A stretch of 64,000 bases of DNA from Dehalococcoidia bacterium (GTDB lineage: Bacteria > Chloroflexota > Dehalococcoidia > Lucifugimonadales > Lucifugimonadaceae): contig DUCO01000037.1 of NCBI GenBank assembly GCA_012959765.1, forward strand, positions 1 to 64,000, written 5' to 3'. Shown piece by piece: positions 52,398-61,238 of this stretch. The notes under the pieces are model-generated. The model was not told the origin of the DNA. It ran no database searches and saw nothing but the letters and a program-made list of their open reading frames with translations. Each line of letters begins with the position of its first letter. The first letter of the stretch is position 1. A program made the translations under genes and the position numbers.

Positions 52398-53492
52398 TTG
52401 CAACTCGGAATCTTCGGAAAATACCTCACCCTCTGGGTCGCCCTCTGCATAATCGCAGGCGTCGCGCTCGGCGAACTGTGGCCAGCATTCCCCGACACGC
52501 TAAGCCGATTCACCATCGCCCAAGTCTCAATCCCAGTAGCCATCCTCATCTGGTTCATGATCTACCCGATGATGGTCCGCATCGATTTCTCCAGCGTGAT
52601 CGACGTACGCAAGCGACCCCGCGGCCTCGTCCTAACCCTCATCATCAACTGGCTCGTAAAACCCTTCACTATGTTCGTCGTAGCGTGGTTCTTCCTCAAA
52701 GTTCTCTTCGCCCCATGGATCTCAGGTGACCTCGGATCCGAATACGTCGCCGGTGCCATCCTCCTCGGAGCCGCCCCATGCACCGCCATGGTCTTCGTCT
52801 GGAGCTACCTCACCAAAGGCAACGCCGCCTACACACTCGTGCAAGTCACAGTCAACGACATCGTGCTGCTCTTCGCCTACGCCCCAATCGTCATCCTCCT
52901 ACTCGGAATCGGCGACATCGCCGTCCCCTACGACACCCTCTTCCTCTCAGTCGCCCTCTACGTAGTCATCCCACTCGCAGCCGGCTACGCAACACGAAAA
53001 TGGGCGCTCAAAGCAAAAAGCAACGACTGGCTCGAAAAAACATTCCTGCCAAAACTCGGACCCATCACCATCGTCGGGCTCCTGCTCACTCTGGTTCTAC
53101 TGTTCTCGTTTCAAGGTCAAAAAATCCTCGATAACCCGAGCCACATCGGCCTCATAGCCGTCCCCCTCATCATCCAAACCTTCATCGTATTCGGCATCGC
53201 ATACGCAGTCGCCAAAATGTGGAGACTCAGCCACGACATAGCAGCCCCCGTCGCACTAATCGGAGCCTCAAACTTCTTCGAACTCGCAGTTGCCGCAGCT
53301 ATATCAGTGTTCGGACTCAACTCCGGCGCAGCCCTTGCAACCGTAGTCGGAGTACTTGTCGAAGTTCCTGTGATGCTGCTTCTGGTCCGATTCGTAAACG
53401 CCACCTCAAGTTCGTTCGCCCACAACCACGACGGCTCATGCTGCCCCGCTGGAGCAGCCCTCGCACACGAGCACACTGCTACAGACGACTAG
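52398..53492 (+). CDS. arsB (acr3): ACR3-family arsenite efflux permease
   Basis: This 364-residue permease has ten helices of the ACR3/bile-acid-sodium-symporter type. The catalytic cysteine lies in AILLGAAPCTAMVFVWSYL near 130, and IGASNFFELAVAAAISVFGLNSGAAL near 295 is the second diagnostic helix. It exports arsenite (As(OH)3) driven by the proton gradient. The C-terminal tail is unusual: FAHNHDGSCCPAGAALAHEHTATDD has two adjacent cysteines and five histidines that could bind As(III) or another metal. No ArsR regulator or ArsC is adjacent, but a remnant of an arsenite methyltransferase-like gene lies about 9 kb downstream at 62358. The TTG start is uncertain. Confidence 0.88.
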   Translation: MQLGIFGKYLTLWVALCIIAGVALGELWPAFPDTLSRFTIAQVSIPVAILIWFMIYPMMVRIDFSSVIDVRKRPRGLVLTLIINWLVKPFTMFVVAWFFLKVLFAPWISGDLGSEYVAGAILLGAAPCTAMVFVWSYLTKGNAAYTLVQVTVNDIVLLFAYAPIVILLLGIGDIAVPYDTLFLSVALYVVIPLAAGYATRKWALKAKSNDWLEKTFLPKLGPITIVGLLLTLVLLFSFQGQKILDNPSHIGLIAVPLIIQTFIVFGIAYAVAKMWRLSHDIAAPVALIGASNFFELAVAAAISVFGLNSGAALATVVGVLVEVPVMLLLVRFVNATSSSFAHNHDGSCCPAGAALAHEHTATDD

Positions 53493-53613
53493 CAACAGCG
53501 TTAAACCCGACAAGATCGACCCGCAACGATTATCCTTTGGGCGCAAATTCCAGATACAACCGCCATCTCGACGCCCCTTCCGCCAACAACACCCAACCAC
53601 CCGGAGAACACGA

Positions 53614-54768
53614 ATGACCAGCGAACAGATGCGCGAAGTACGCTCCCAGCTGCTTTCCGCAGTGCGCGACTTCGTGCGACGAGAAGCCGCCCCGCAGGCA
53701 GCCGAACACGACGAGAACGACACCTACCCAACCGAACTCGTCGACCAGATGGCTGAGATGGGACTCTTCGGTATGACAGTCCCCGAGGAGTACGGCGGGC
53801 TCGGCGTCGACGTGCTCACTTTCGCAATGGTTTTCGAAGAAATCTCTAAAGTCTGGATGTCGCTCACGGGCCCAATCGGCTCCCACTCAATGCTCACTTT
53901 CGCCATCAACAAGCACGGCACCGAAGCACAAAAGCAACGCTGGCTTCCCGATCTCGCGACTGGCAAGAAACGCGGCGGACTCGCCCTCACCGAACCCGGT
54001 GGCGGAACCGATGTTGCAGCCATGCAAACATACGCAGTCAAAGATGGCGAAGAGTACGTCATAAATGGCAACAAGCAGTTCATCACAAACGGCCGAAATG
54101 GCGACGTGTTTTTTCTGCTTGCCAAGACCGATATGAACACCGATCCCGCCTACAAAGGCATCACCGGCTTCATCGCCGAAAAAGGCCCCGGCTTCACGTC
54201 GGGTAAAGATTTGAACAAGCTCGGCTACCGTGGAGTCGACACCTCAGAACTCGTATTTCAAGACTATCGAATATCTGCCAATGAAGTCATCGGCGAAGAA
54301 GGCCAGGGCTTCTATCAGGCGATGGACGCACTCGAAACAGGCCGTATCAACGTAGCCGCTCGAGCCGTTGGCCTGGCAGAAGGCGCCTTCGAAGCGGCAA
54401 TCAAATACTCCCAGCAACGTGAAACGTTCGGCCGCCCTATTTCATCCCGCCAGACAATCCAGAACATGCTCGCCGACATGGCAACGAAAATCCACGCGGC
54501 GCGCCTAATGACCCACGATGCCGCCGAAAAGAAAAATCGCGGCGAACGAGTCGATACCGAAGCCGGAATGGCAAAGCTCTACGCAAGTGAAATCTGCGCG
54601 CAGGTCACCATGGACGCCATGCGCATTCACGGCGGCATCGGCTACATCAAAGAAAGCCCAATCGAACGCTACTACCGCGATGCCCCGCTAATGATCATCG
54701 GCGAAGGCACAAACGAAATCCAGCGAATAGTAATAGCTAAAAACCTACTAAAACGCTACGAGATTTAG
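53614..54768 (+). CDS. Acyl-CoA dehydrogenase
   Basis: This 384-residue flavoprotein has the full acyl-CoA dehydrogenase layout. An N-terminal helical domain (FVRREAAPQAAEHDENDTYP) is followed by the beta domain with GGLALTEPGGGTDVAAMQT near 125 and NGNKQFITNGRNGDVFFLLAKTD. The C-terminal helical domain carries AARAVGLAEGAFEAAIKYSQQRETFGRPI and the catalytic Glu region IIGEGTNEIQRIVIAKNLL near 370. It introduces the 2,3-double bond of an acyl-CoA and passes electrons to ETF. Ribosome site ggag lies seven bases before the ATG. Chain length is unknown. It is monocistronic, followed by a palindromic repeat before the convergent ABC exporter. Confidence 0.9.
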   Translation: MTSEQMREVRSQLLSAVRDFVRREAAPQAAEHDENDTYPTELVDQMAEMGLFGMTVPEEYGGLGVDVLTFAMVFEEISKVWMSLTGPIGSHSMLTFAINKHGTEAQKQRWLPDLATGKKRGGLALTEPGGGTDVAAMQTYAVKDGEEYVINGNKQFITNGRNGDVFFLLAKTDMNTDPAYKGITGFIAEKGPGFTSGKDLNKLGYRGVDTSELVFQDYRISANEVIGEEGQGFYQAMDALETGRINVAARAVGLAEGAFEAAIKYSQQRETFGRPISSRQTIQNMLADMATKIHAARLMTHDAAEKKNRGERVDTEAGMAKLYASEICAQVTMDAMRIHGGIGYIKESPIERYYRDAPLMIIGEGTNEIQRIVIAKNLLKRYEI

Positions 54769-54817
54769 CCTCCCAACGCGTCGATCAGCTCGTTCACCAT
54801 CCTGAACAACCGCAAAC

Positions 54818-54846
54818 TGTCATCCTGATAAAAATCAGAATCTGTG
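54818..54846 (+). repeat. REP-like palindrome, gtcatcctgaa family
   Basis: ctgtcatcctgataaaaatc then agaatctgtg. The stem is shorter than in the other copies. It sits between convergent gene ends. Confidence 0.75.
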
Positions 54847-54917
54847 CAAACGCGCCAACCACGCACCACCCCAGCCAACACACCCCCACGCCAACTAACC
54901 CCAAAAGAAACTGGCGG

Positions 54918-57900
54918 CTACCCAGACGCAGCACCCGACAACTGATGCGACACCAACTGGGCGTACAACCCGCCCCGCTCAAGCAACTCAGCGTGATCGC
55001 CGATCTCAACGACCTTCCCACGATCCATCACGATAATCAGATCGGCACTCATCACGGTCGACAATCTGTGCGCAATTACAAGCGTCGTCCTGTCAGAAGC
55101 CAACACGTTCAGCGCACCACGAACCATCTGCTCGTTCACAGCATCCAGATGCGAAGTCGCCTCGTCCAGCACCAGTATCGGCGCATCCTTCAAAAACGCC
55201 CGACCAATCGCCACCCGCTGACGCTGACCGCCCGAAAGCTGCGACCCACGCTCACCCACAACCGTATCCAGCCCTTCAGGCAACGTCGCAATAAACTCGG
55301 TTAGCCCCGCCGATTCAACAGCAGCGCTCACCTGCTCAGCCGAAGCATCCGGACGTGCAATCAACAGATTCTCTCGCAAAGTCGTATTGAACAAATATGT
55401 GTCCTGAGCCACCAACGCCAGATGCTCCCTCAGGTCAGCAAGCACATAGTCACGAAGCTCACTCTCCCCCAGCTTTATCTCACCGGTTTGAGGATCCCAG
55501 AACCGCATTATCAGATGAGCAGTCGTCGTCTTACCCGCGCCCGAAGGCCCCACCAGAGCAACAGTTTTACCTTGAATGATCGGGAACGAAACATCATCAA
55601 GCGCCTTGAAATCGGTGAAGTCATAGCTGAAATCCACATCGGCCAAGTCGATTCCAGTGTTCGTAATCTCGCCACCCTCGCCGTCAGTAACCGGCACCGG
55701 CTCCAACTGCACCGCATATATCCGCCGGGTCGATCCAATCGTGTCGGCAAGCAACCGACCCACCGTCGAAATCTCCGAAATCGGCAGGAACGCCGACATC
55801 GTTATCAGCGTCATCAGCGGCAGCAATCCCGGCTCAAGTGAACCGTTAGCAACCAGCGAAGCTCCAACCACCGCGACGGTTAAACCACCCAGCCCGGTAA
55901 TCAGTTCAAGATAAATTTTCTGAAGCGTAAGTTCCCGGAAAAACGGCACCCGAATCTCAACATAGTCACGCGCCATCGACATGAACTCCGCCCGACGGTG
56001 CCCACCCATGTTGTAAGCAACCACCTCGTGCAAACCCTGCATCGTGTCGACACTGTGCGAGTTCATCTCGCCAAGTTTTTCTCGAGAACGACTACCCAGC
56101 CGATCCACCCGCTCCCTCGCAATAAGCGGGCTCACAGCCGTAATCACCAGGAACGGCACCACGGTCACCGCCAGCGGCCAGCCGTAAATCCCAAGTGCAA
56201 TCAGCACACCCAGCGGCACCGCCACAGCCACGAACGCAGGAGCCACGATGTGGGCGAAGAAATACTCAACCGTTTCGACATCCTGAGTCGCCATGCTCAC
56301 CAGATCACCCGTCCTACGACGAACCAGGTACGCCGGCGCCAACTGATCCAACTTCCTGAACAGCGAAATCCGCATCTCCGAAAGCAACCGGAACGCCACA
56401 TCGTGCGAAACCCACGACTCCGCCCAGTGCAACACAGCCGTCAAAGGAGCAACTATCAACAGCAACATAACCAGCGTGCCACGCGGCTCCCCGGAACGAA
56501 CCGCAGCAACAATCAACCCGCTCAAAATCCCAACACCAATCAGCGTCAAAAATCTCGTAAAACCAAACAGGAAGCTAAACGAAAGCTCTTTCCACCACGG
56601 CTTGATCAACCTCATCAGCACGCCGAACGTCGCCAACCATCCCATACCCTCCGCACGCAAAATAGCGTCGGTCGGCTCCATACTCGCGACATCACTGATC
56701 TGGCCGGTCGACTGCTCACCGGAACCCACTCGCTCAACCGGTGCGTCCCCGTTCGGTGTCGCAGAAATGGCACCTCCAACAAACACAGGCGATTCCGATT
56801 CAGCCGACGCCTGCGCCTTCATTAGCCGTGCGTACTCGCCGTTCACAGCCAGCAGCTCGTCGTGCGATCCCGACTCCACGATCTGGCCAGCCTGCAACAC
56901 GTGAATCCGGTGCGCCCTCCTCACACTCGAAAGCCGATGAGCGATCACCAGCACCGTGCGACCCTTCATCAACCGCTCAAGCGCCTCCTGAATGATGTGC
57001 TCGTTCTCCGCATCCACCGCCGACAAAGCCTCGTCCAGCACAAGTATCGGTGAATGCTTCAGCAAAGCTCGTGCAATCGCTATCCGTTGACGCTGCCCAC
57101 CTGAAAGCTTGATCCCCCGCTCACCGATAACCGTGTCGTACCCCTGCGGAAGCCGATCAATAAACTCCGCAGCATTCGCAATCCCAGCAACCCTGCGCAG
57201 ATCATCATCCGAAGCCGACTGATCACCAAATCGCAAGTTCTCAGCCACTGTCCCGTGAAACAAATAAGTGTCCTGCGAAACAACAGCAATCTGATCCCGA
57301 AGTTCCGATTCAGGCAAATCGCCCAACGCAACCCCACCAACAGAAACCGACCCCGAATCCACATCAAAGAACCGCAGCAACAGCCGCACAACCGAAGTCT
57401 TCCCCGCACCACTCTCACCCACAATCGCCGCTGTCTCTCCAGCCGGAATCGTCAGACTGAACCCAGCCAGAGCCGACCCGCGTGCACCCGGATACGAAAA
57501 CTCGACATCCTCAAAAACTATCTCCGGTCGTTCAACCTGCCCCTCAAACCCGCTCGACCGTCCTCCAACAAACGGCTTTGCGTCCAAGAAAGTAAAAATC
57601 CCGTGAGCAGCCGACAACCCGTTCAGACCCTGGTGAAACAGCTGGCTCAACTCCCTGAACGGCCTAAACAACTCAATGCCCAGCATCAAGATAATCAGCA
57701 GCTCCTCGAACTCCATCGCCCCCGAATCCACCCTGTCCGCCCCAACAATCAGCAGCACCGCCGCACCAACCGCCACCCCAGCAATCGTCACCCCAAGCGA
57801 TCCAGCATTCGTCGCCAGCACCCACATCGTCGACTTGAACACCGCATGCGCCTTCTCAGCCAACACCTGGGCCTTCGCCTCGCTCTGTCCAAACGACTTC

Positions 57901-58523
57901 AAGGTAAACAAACCCTGCACAGCGTCTAGAAACTCGGAAGCAAACTCGCCGTAAGTCACCCGTCGACGAATCGAAGCTTCCCGATTCCACCTGTGAAACA
58001 AAGCCGGCGCGAATATCGTGAGAACCGAAAATCCAAGTGCAATGAACGCCATCGGAATATCGAGATACGCCAGATAAACAAATATCCCAATTGGCGTAAG
58101 CACGGCCGTAAATAGCTGCGGCAGGTACTGACCAAAGAACGTTTCCAACTGCTCAACGCCATCCACCACCGAAAGCAGCGCATCACCCGTACGCTGCTGT
58201 CCAAAGTACGAAGGCCCCAGCAACAACACCTGATCGTGCAGATCGCCCCGCAACTTCAGCTGAATCGAAGCAGCCGTTTTGTGCGCAACCATCTCCTTCT
58301 GATACTGCAACACACCCCGCAGCAGCACCGCCACACCAGCAGCCGCTATCAGCGGATACAAGCTCTCAACCGACTCACCCTGCAAAATCTCGCCCAGCAA
58401 CATCCCAAGTAAAACCAGCCGCGCAACTCCCGCCGCTGCGGTTAGCAAACCGAAAACAACAGCCGCAGCAATGCGCAAACGCACACCGCGAGTCATGGCC
58501 CACAATCGAATATCGAAGTACAT
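54918..58523 (-). CDS. Fused double ABC exporter (TMD-NBD-TMD-NBD)
   Basis: This 1201-residue protein joins two complete type IV (B-type) exporter halves. Half one has six helices in residues ~15-310 and a nucleotide-binding domain at ~330-580 (Walker A GESGAGKTS, Q loop SQDTYLF, signature LSGGQRQRIAIARAL, Walker B ILVLDEALSAVD). A linker of about 60 residues follows. Half two repeats the pattern from ~640, with Walker A GPSGAGKTT, LSGGQRQRVAIGRAF and ILVLDEATSHLD. Both ATP sites keep catalytic glutamates. Bacterial exporters of this type usually come as two separate genes (CydDC-like or TmrAB-like), so a single-chain fusion is noteworthy. The substrate may be a lipid, peptide, thiol or drug. 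Confidence 0.87.
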   Translation of the reverse strand: MYFDIRLWAMTRGVRLRIAAAVVFGLLTAAAGVARLVLLGMLLGEILQGESVESLYPLIAAAGVAVLLRGVLQYQKEMVAHKTAASIQLKLRGDLHDQVLLLGPSYFGQQRTGDALLSVVDGVEQLETFFGQYLPQLFTAVLTPIGIFVYLAYLDIPMAFIALGFSVLTIFAPALFHRWNREASIRRRVTYGEFASEFLDAVQGLFTLKSFGQSEAKAQVLAEKAHAVFKSTMWVLATNAGSLGVTIAGVAVGAAVLLIVGADRVDSGAMEFEELLIILMLGIELFRPFRELSQLFHQGLNGLSAAHGIFTFLDAKPFVGGRSSGFEGQVERPEIVFEDVEFSYPGARGSALAGFSLTIPAGETAAIVGESGAGKTSVVRLLLRFFDVDSGSVSVGGVALGDLPESELRDQIAVVSQDTYLFHGTVAENLRFGDQSASDDDLRRVAGIANAAEFIDRLPQGYDTVIGERGIKLSGGQRQRIAIARALLKHSPILVLDEALSAVDAENEHIIQEALERLMKGRTVLVIAHRLSSVRRAHRIHVLQAGQIVESGSHDELLAVNGEYARLMKAQASAESESPVFVGGAISATPNGDAPVERVGSGEQSTGQISDVASMEPTDAILRAEGMGWLATFGVLMRLIKPWWKELSFSFLFGFTRFLTLIGVGILSGLIVAAVRSGEPRGTLVMLLLIVAPLTAVLHWAESWVSHDVAFRLLSEMRISLFRKLDQLAPAYLVRRRTGDLVSMATQDVETVEYFFAHIVAPAFVAVAVPLGVLIALGIYGWPLAVTVVPFLVITAVSPLIARERVDRLGSRSREKLGEMNSHSVDTMQGLHEVVAYNMGGHRRAEFMSMARDYVEIRVPFFRELTLQKIYLELITGLGGLTVAVVGASLVANGSLEPGLLPLMTLITMSAFLPISEISTVGRLLADTIGSTRRIYAVQLEPVPVTDGEGGEITNTGIDLADVDFSYDFTDFKALDDVSFPIIQGKTVALVGPSGAGKTTTAHLIMRFWDPQTGEIKLGESELRDYVLADLREHLALVAQDTYLFNTTLRENLLIARPDASAEQVSAAVESAGLTEFIATLPEGLDTVVGERGSQLSGGQRQRVAIGRAFLKDAPILVLDEATSHLDAVNEQMVRGALNVLASDRTTLVIAHRLSTVMSADLIIVMDRGKVVEIGDHAELLERGGLYAQLVSHQLSGAASG

Positions 58524-58616
58524 CGGGCGCCATTATGGCAGACGCCCAACCCCATCGAACAATCCTCTTCAAACGTTCTGGTAGGGTTATCGATTCACTA
58601 AGGGCAGGAACTGATC

Positions 58617-60020
58617 ATGACCGACGATAACCTGAAACTGATGGCTCACCTCATGCGCAGGGCCGGTTTTGGTGCAAGCCGAGACGAACTTGAGCGACGA
58701 ACCGAAGTCGGCTACGACCAGACCGTCGACGAACTCCTGCATCCCGATTCGCAAACACCCGTCGACTACTACGAGTTCCTCCGCTACTACCCCCTCTGGT
58801 GGAAACCCGGAACCATGGGCGGACTCGGTCACGCCGGCTGGGTCTGGCGAATGATAAACACTCAGGCGCCCCTGCAAGAAAAACTCTGCCTCTTCTATCA
58901 CCAGCTATTCGCCACCGGCGTCGCAAAAGTCGATCACTACGACGAAATCGAAGACATGATCGACATGTTCCGCGAAAAGGGCATGGGCAACTACAAAACC
59001 ATCCTCATGGAAATCGCCCACAGCCCCGCAATGCTCTTCTGGCTCGACAACCACGAAAACCACGCAACGTCAGTGAACGAAAACTGGGGACGCGAGCTGC
59101 TCGAACTCTTCTCGATGGGAGTCGGAAACTACACGGAAACCGACGTCCGAGAGTGTTCCCGAGCCTTCACCGGCTGGACTCTCTCGCACAAACTCCCCCG
59201 CTTCCACATGGGACGCTGGGACTGGGAATTCGAGTACCGACCCGAAGATCACGACGCAGGTGAAAAAGAATTTCTTGGTCACAAAGGCAACTTCGATGGC
59301 GAAGAAATCATCGACATCATCCTCGCCCAACCAGCAACCGCCACCTTCATAGCGCGCCACCTCTACAGCTTCTTCGTCGCCGACGAACCGCAGGTGCCCG
59401 CATGGTCAGTAACCCCGCCAAACAACCCTGAAGCCGTCCAGGCAATCGCCGACAACCTGATGCAAACCGACTACCACATCGGCACAGCCCTCAAGTTCAT
59501 CCTGACCTCCGACTTCTTTAAAGAAGCAATATTCGCCAAAGTAAAAAACCCAACCGAAGTTGTGATCGGCACGCTACGCCTGGTAGGCAACACCGAACGC
59601 CCCTCGCCGCAAACCATGCAGTGGGCAACCGATATCACTAACATGGGCCAGGACTTGCTGAACCCGCCAAGCGTCGAAGGCTGGCACTCCGGAATCGAGT
59701 GGATCAACAGCGGCACGCTGATGAAGCGAACCAACTTCACCGCCGAACTAATCAGCGATCAATCCCGACCCGGCGTAACAAGCATCCTCGACCGCGTAAT
59801 GGCAGCAGGCAACTCCCCAGAAACCCTCGTAGATGCCGGTCTCGACGTCATGGGACCACTCGAAATCGCCCCAGAGTCTCGACTCGAACTAATCGAACAC
59901 GCCACTGCCCTCCAGTCAGAAAACACCAACACCAACGGCGCAAAACACGCCAATTCTATCTCAACAATCTCCGAAATCCTCCAACTAATCGTGTCGCTCA
60001 GGGAATTCCAATTCGCCTAA
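58617..60020 (+). CDS. DUF1800 family protein
   Basis: This 467-residue DUF1800 protein opens LMAHLMRRAGFGASRDELERR and continues KLCLFYHQLFATGVAKVDHY, MLFWLDNHENHATSVNENWGRELLELFSMGVGNYTETDV and AFTGWTL. TATFIARHLYSFFVADEP and QDLLNPPSVEGWHSGIEWINSGTL follow. The ribosome site agga lies seven bases before the ATG. DUF1800 genes are nearly always next to a DUF1501 gene, as here. Members in Planctomycetota and Bacteroidota usually have export signals, but this one starts directly with the domain. Its activity is unestablished. First gene of a three-gene operon with DUF1501 and an NHL propeller. Confidence 0.85.
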   Translation: MTDDNLKLMAHLMRRAGFGASRDELERRTEVGYDQTVDELLHPDSQTPVDYYEFLRYYPLWWKPGTMGGLGHAGWVWRMINTQAPLQEKLCLFYHQLFATGVAKVDHYDEIEDMIDMFREKGMGNYKTILMEIAHSPAMLFWLDNHENHATSVNENWGRELLELFSMGVGNYTETDVRECSRAFTGWTLSHKLPRFHMGRWDWEFEYRPEDHDAGEKEFLGHKGNFDGEEIIDIILAQPATATFIARHLYSFFVADEPQVPAWSVTPPNNPEAVQAIADNLMQTDYHIGTALKFILTSDFFKEAIFAKVKNPTEVVIGTLRLVGNTERPSPQTMQWATDITNMGQDLLNPPSVEGWHSGIEWINSGTLMKRTNFTAELISDQSRPGVTSILDRVMAAGNSPETLVDAGLDVMGPLEIAPESRLELIEHATALQSENTNTNGAKHANSISTISEILQLIVSLREFQFA

Positions 60021-60067
60021 CCAACGGCGATCACATCTAGCGGTCCAAAGACACAGGGAGCCCAAAC

Positions 60068-61201
60068 ATCACAACCAAAACTAGAGATCCCGTAATCGTC
60101 GTTCTCCAGCTCTCCGGCGGAAACGACTACCTCAACACGGTCGTCCCCCACGCCGATCCTCTCTACAAGGACTACCGCCCAATCGTAAACGTGGCCGATG
60201 AAGACGTTCTGCGCCTCGACGACCGGGTCGGATTCCACCCCTCGATGGGCCAAATCCAGAAGATGTATCAAGACGGTAACGTAGCGATTCTTCATGGCGT
60301 AGGCTACGAAAACTCCCCACGATCGCACTTCCGCTCGATGGACATCTGGCACACCTGCGAGCCAGAAACACTCGGCACCGAAGGCTGGCTTGCACGAATC
60401 GTTCGCGATCTCGACCCCAACAAAGACAACGTTGTAACCGCCGTCAGCATGGGCCCATCGCTCTTCCGCGCCCTCGTAGGGCCCGGAGTCCCCGTCGCAA
60501 CAGTCGAAGACATAAACAGCTACGGCATGCTCACCGGCCTCACCCCCGAGGAAAAACTCTCCAGAGTTCTCACCCGATACCGCCGCATGTACTCCCCGGC
60601 CATCGGTTCAGGAAAAGTGATGGACTATCTCGGCCAAACCGGACTCGATGCCCTCAAAGGTGCCGATATACTCGCAGCAGCCCCCGCCAACTACTCGTCC
60701 GAAGTCGAATACGCCGACTCCAGCGTTGGCAAAAAACTAAAAGGCATCGCCCAGATCCACCTCGCCGGTCTCGGATCAAGAGTCTTCTACCTCGATCACA
60801 GCGGCTTCGACACACACGCCGATCAAATCTCAACCCACGCACGCCTCTGGAGCGAAGTCTCAACCGCAATTCGTGACTTCTTCGACGACCTCGAAGCCCA
60901 CAACGCCGCCGAAAACGTCGTGATGTTCCTCTTCTCCGAATTCGGCCGCCGCGTCTACGACAACGGAGCCGGCACCGATCACGGAGCAGGCGGCGTCTGC
61001 CTCGCAATCGGAAAAGGCGTCAAAGGCGGCCAGTACGGCGAATACCCTTCGACAAAAGCCTCCGATCTCGATCAAGGCGACCTCGTCCCCGGAACCGACT
61101 TCCGAAGCGTCTACACAACCCTCGTTGAAGACTGGATGGGACTCGATCCCATCTCCGTTGTCGGCGGAAACTTCGAAAAACCCGAATTCATCGCCCGATA
61201 G
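60068..61201 (+). CDS. DUF1501 family protein, probable AUC start
   Basis: A DUF1501 protein of about 377 residues: RDPVIVVLQLSGGNDYLNTVVPHADPLYKDYRP, GFHPSMGQIQKMYQDGNVAILHGVGY, FYLDHSGFDTHADQ (metal His/Asp) and NVVMFLFSEFGRRVYDNGAGTDHGAGGVCLAIGKGVKGG. The fold is sulfatase/alkaline-phosphatase-like. The track ORF starts at GTG 60191, inside the conserved N-terminal strands. The frame is open upstream, and agggag lies seven bases before codon ATC at 60068, where ITTKTRDPVIVV would begin. So AUC is the likely start, or the ATG was lost. No Tat signal is present, unlike most family members. Second gene of the DUF1800 operon. Confidence 0.83.
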   Translation: MTTKTRDPVIVVLQLSGGNDYLNTVVPHADPLYKDYRPIVNVADEDVLRLDDRVGFHPSMGQIQKMYQDGNVAILHGVGYENSPRSHFRSMDIWHTCEPETLGTEGWLARIVRDLDPNKDNVVTAVSMGPSLFRALVGPGVPVATVEDINSYGMLTGLTPEEKLSRVLTRYRRMYSPAIGSGKVMDYLGQTGLDALKGADILAAAPANYSSEVEYADSSVGKKLKGIAQIHLAGLGSRVFYLDHSGFDTHADQISTHARLWSEVSTAIRDFFDDLEAHNAAENVVMFLFSEFGRRVYDNGAGTDHGAGGVCLAIGKGVKGGQYGEYPSTKASDLDQGDLVPGTDFRSVYTTLVEDWMGLDPISVVGGNFEKPEFIAR

Positions 61202-61238
61202 CGCGCACAAAACGACAGCCCATAGCAGCAAAAACTAG

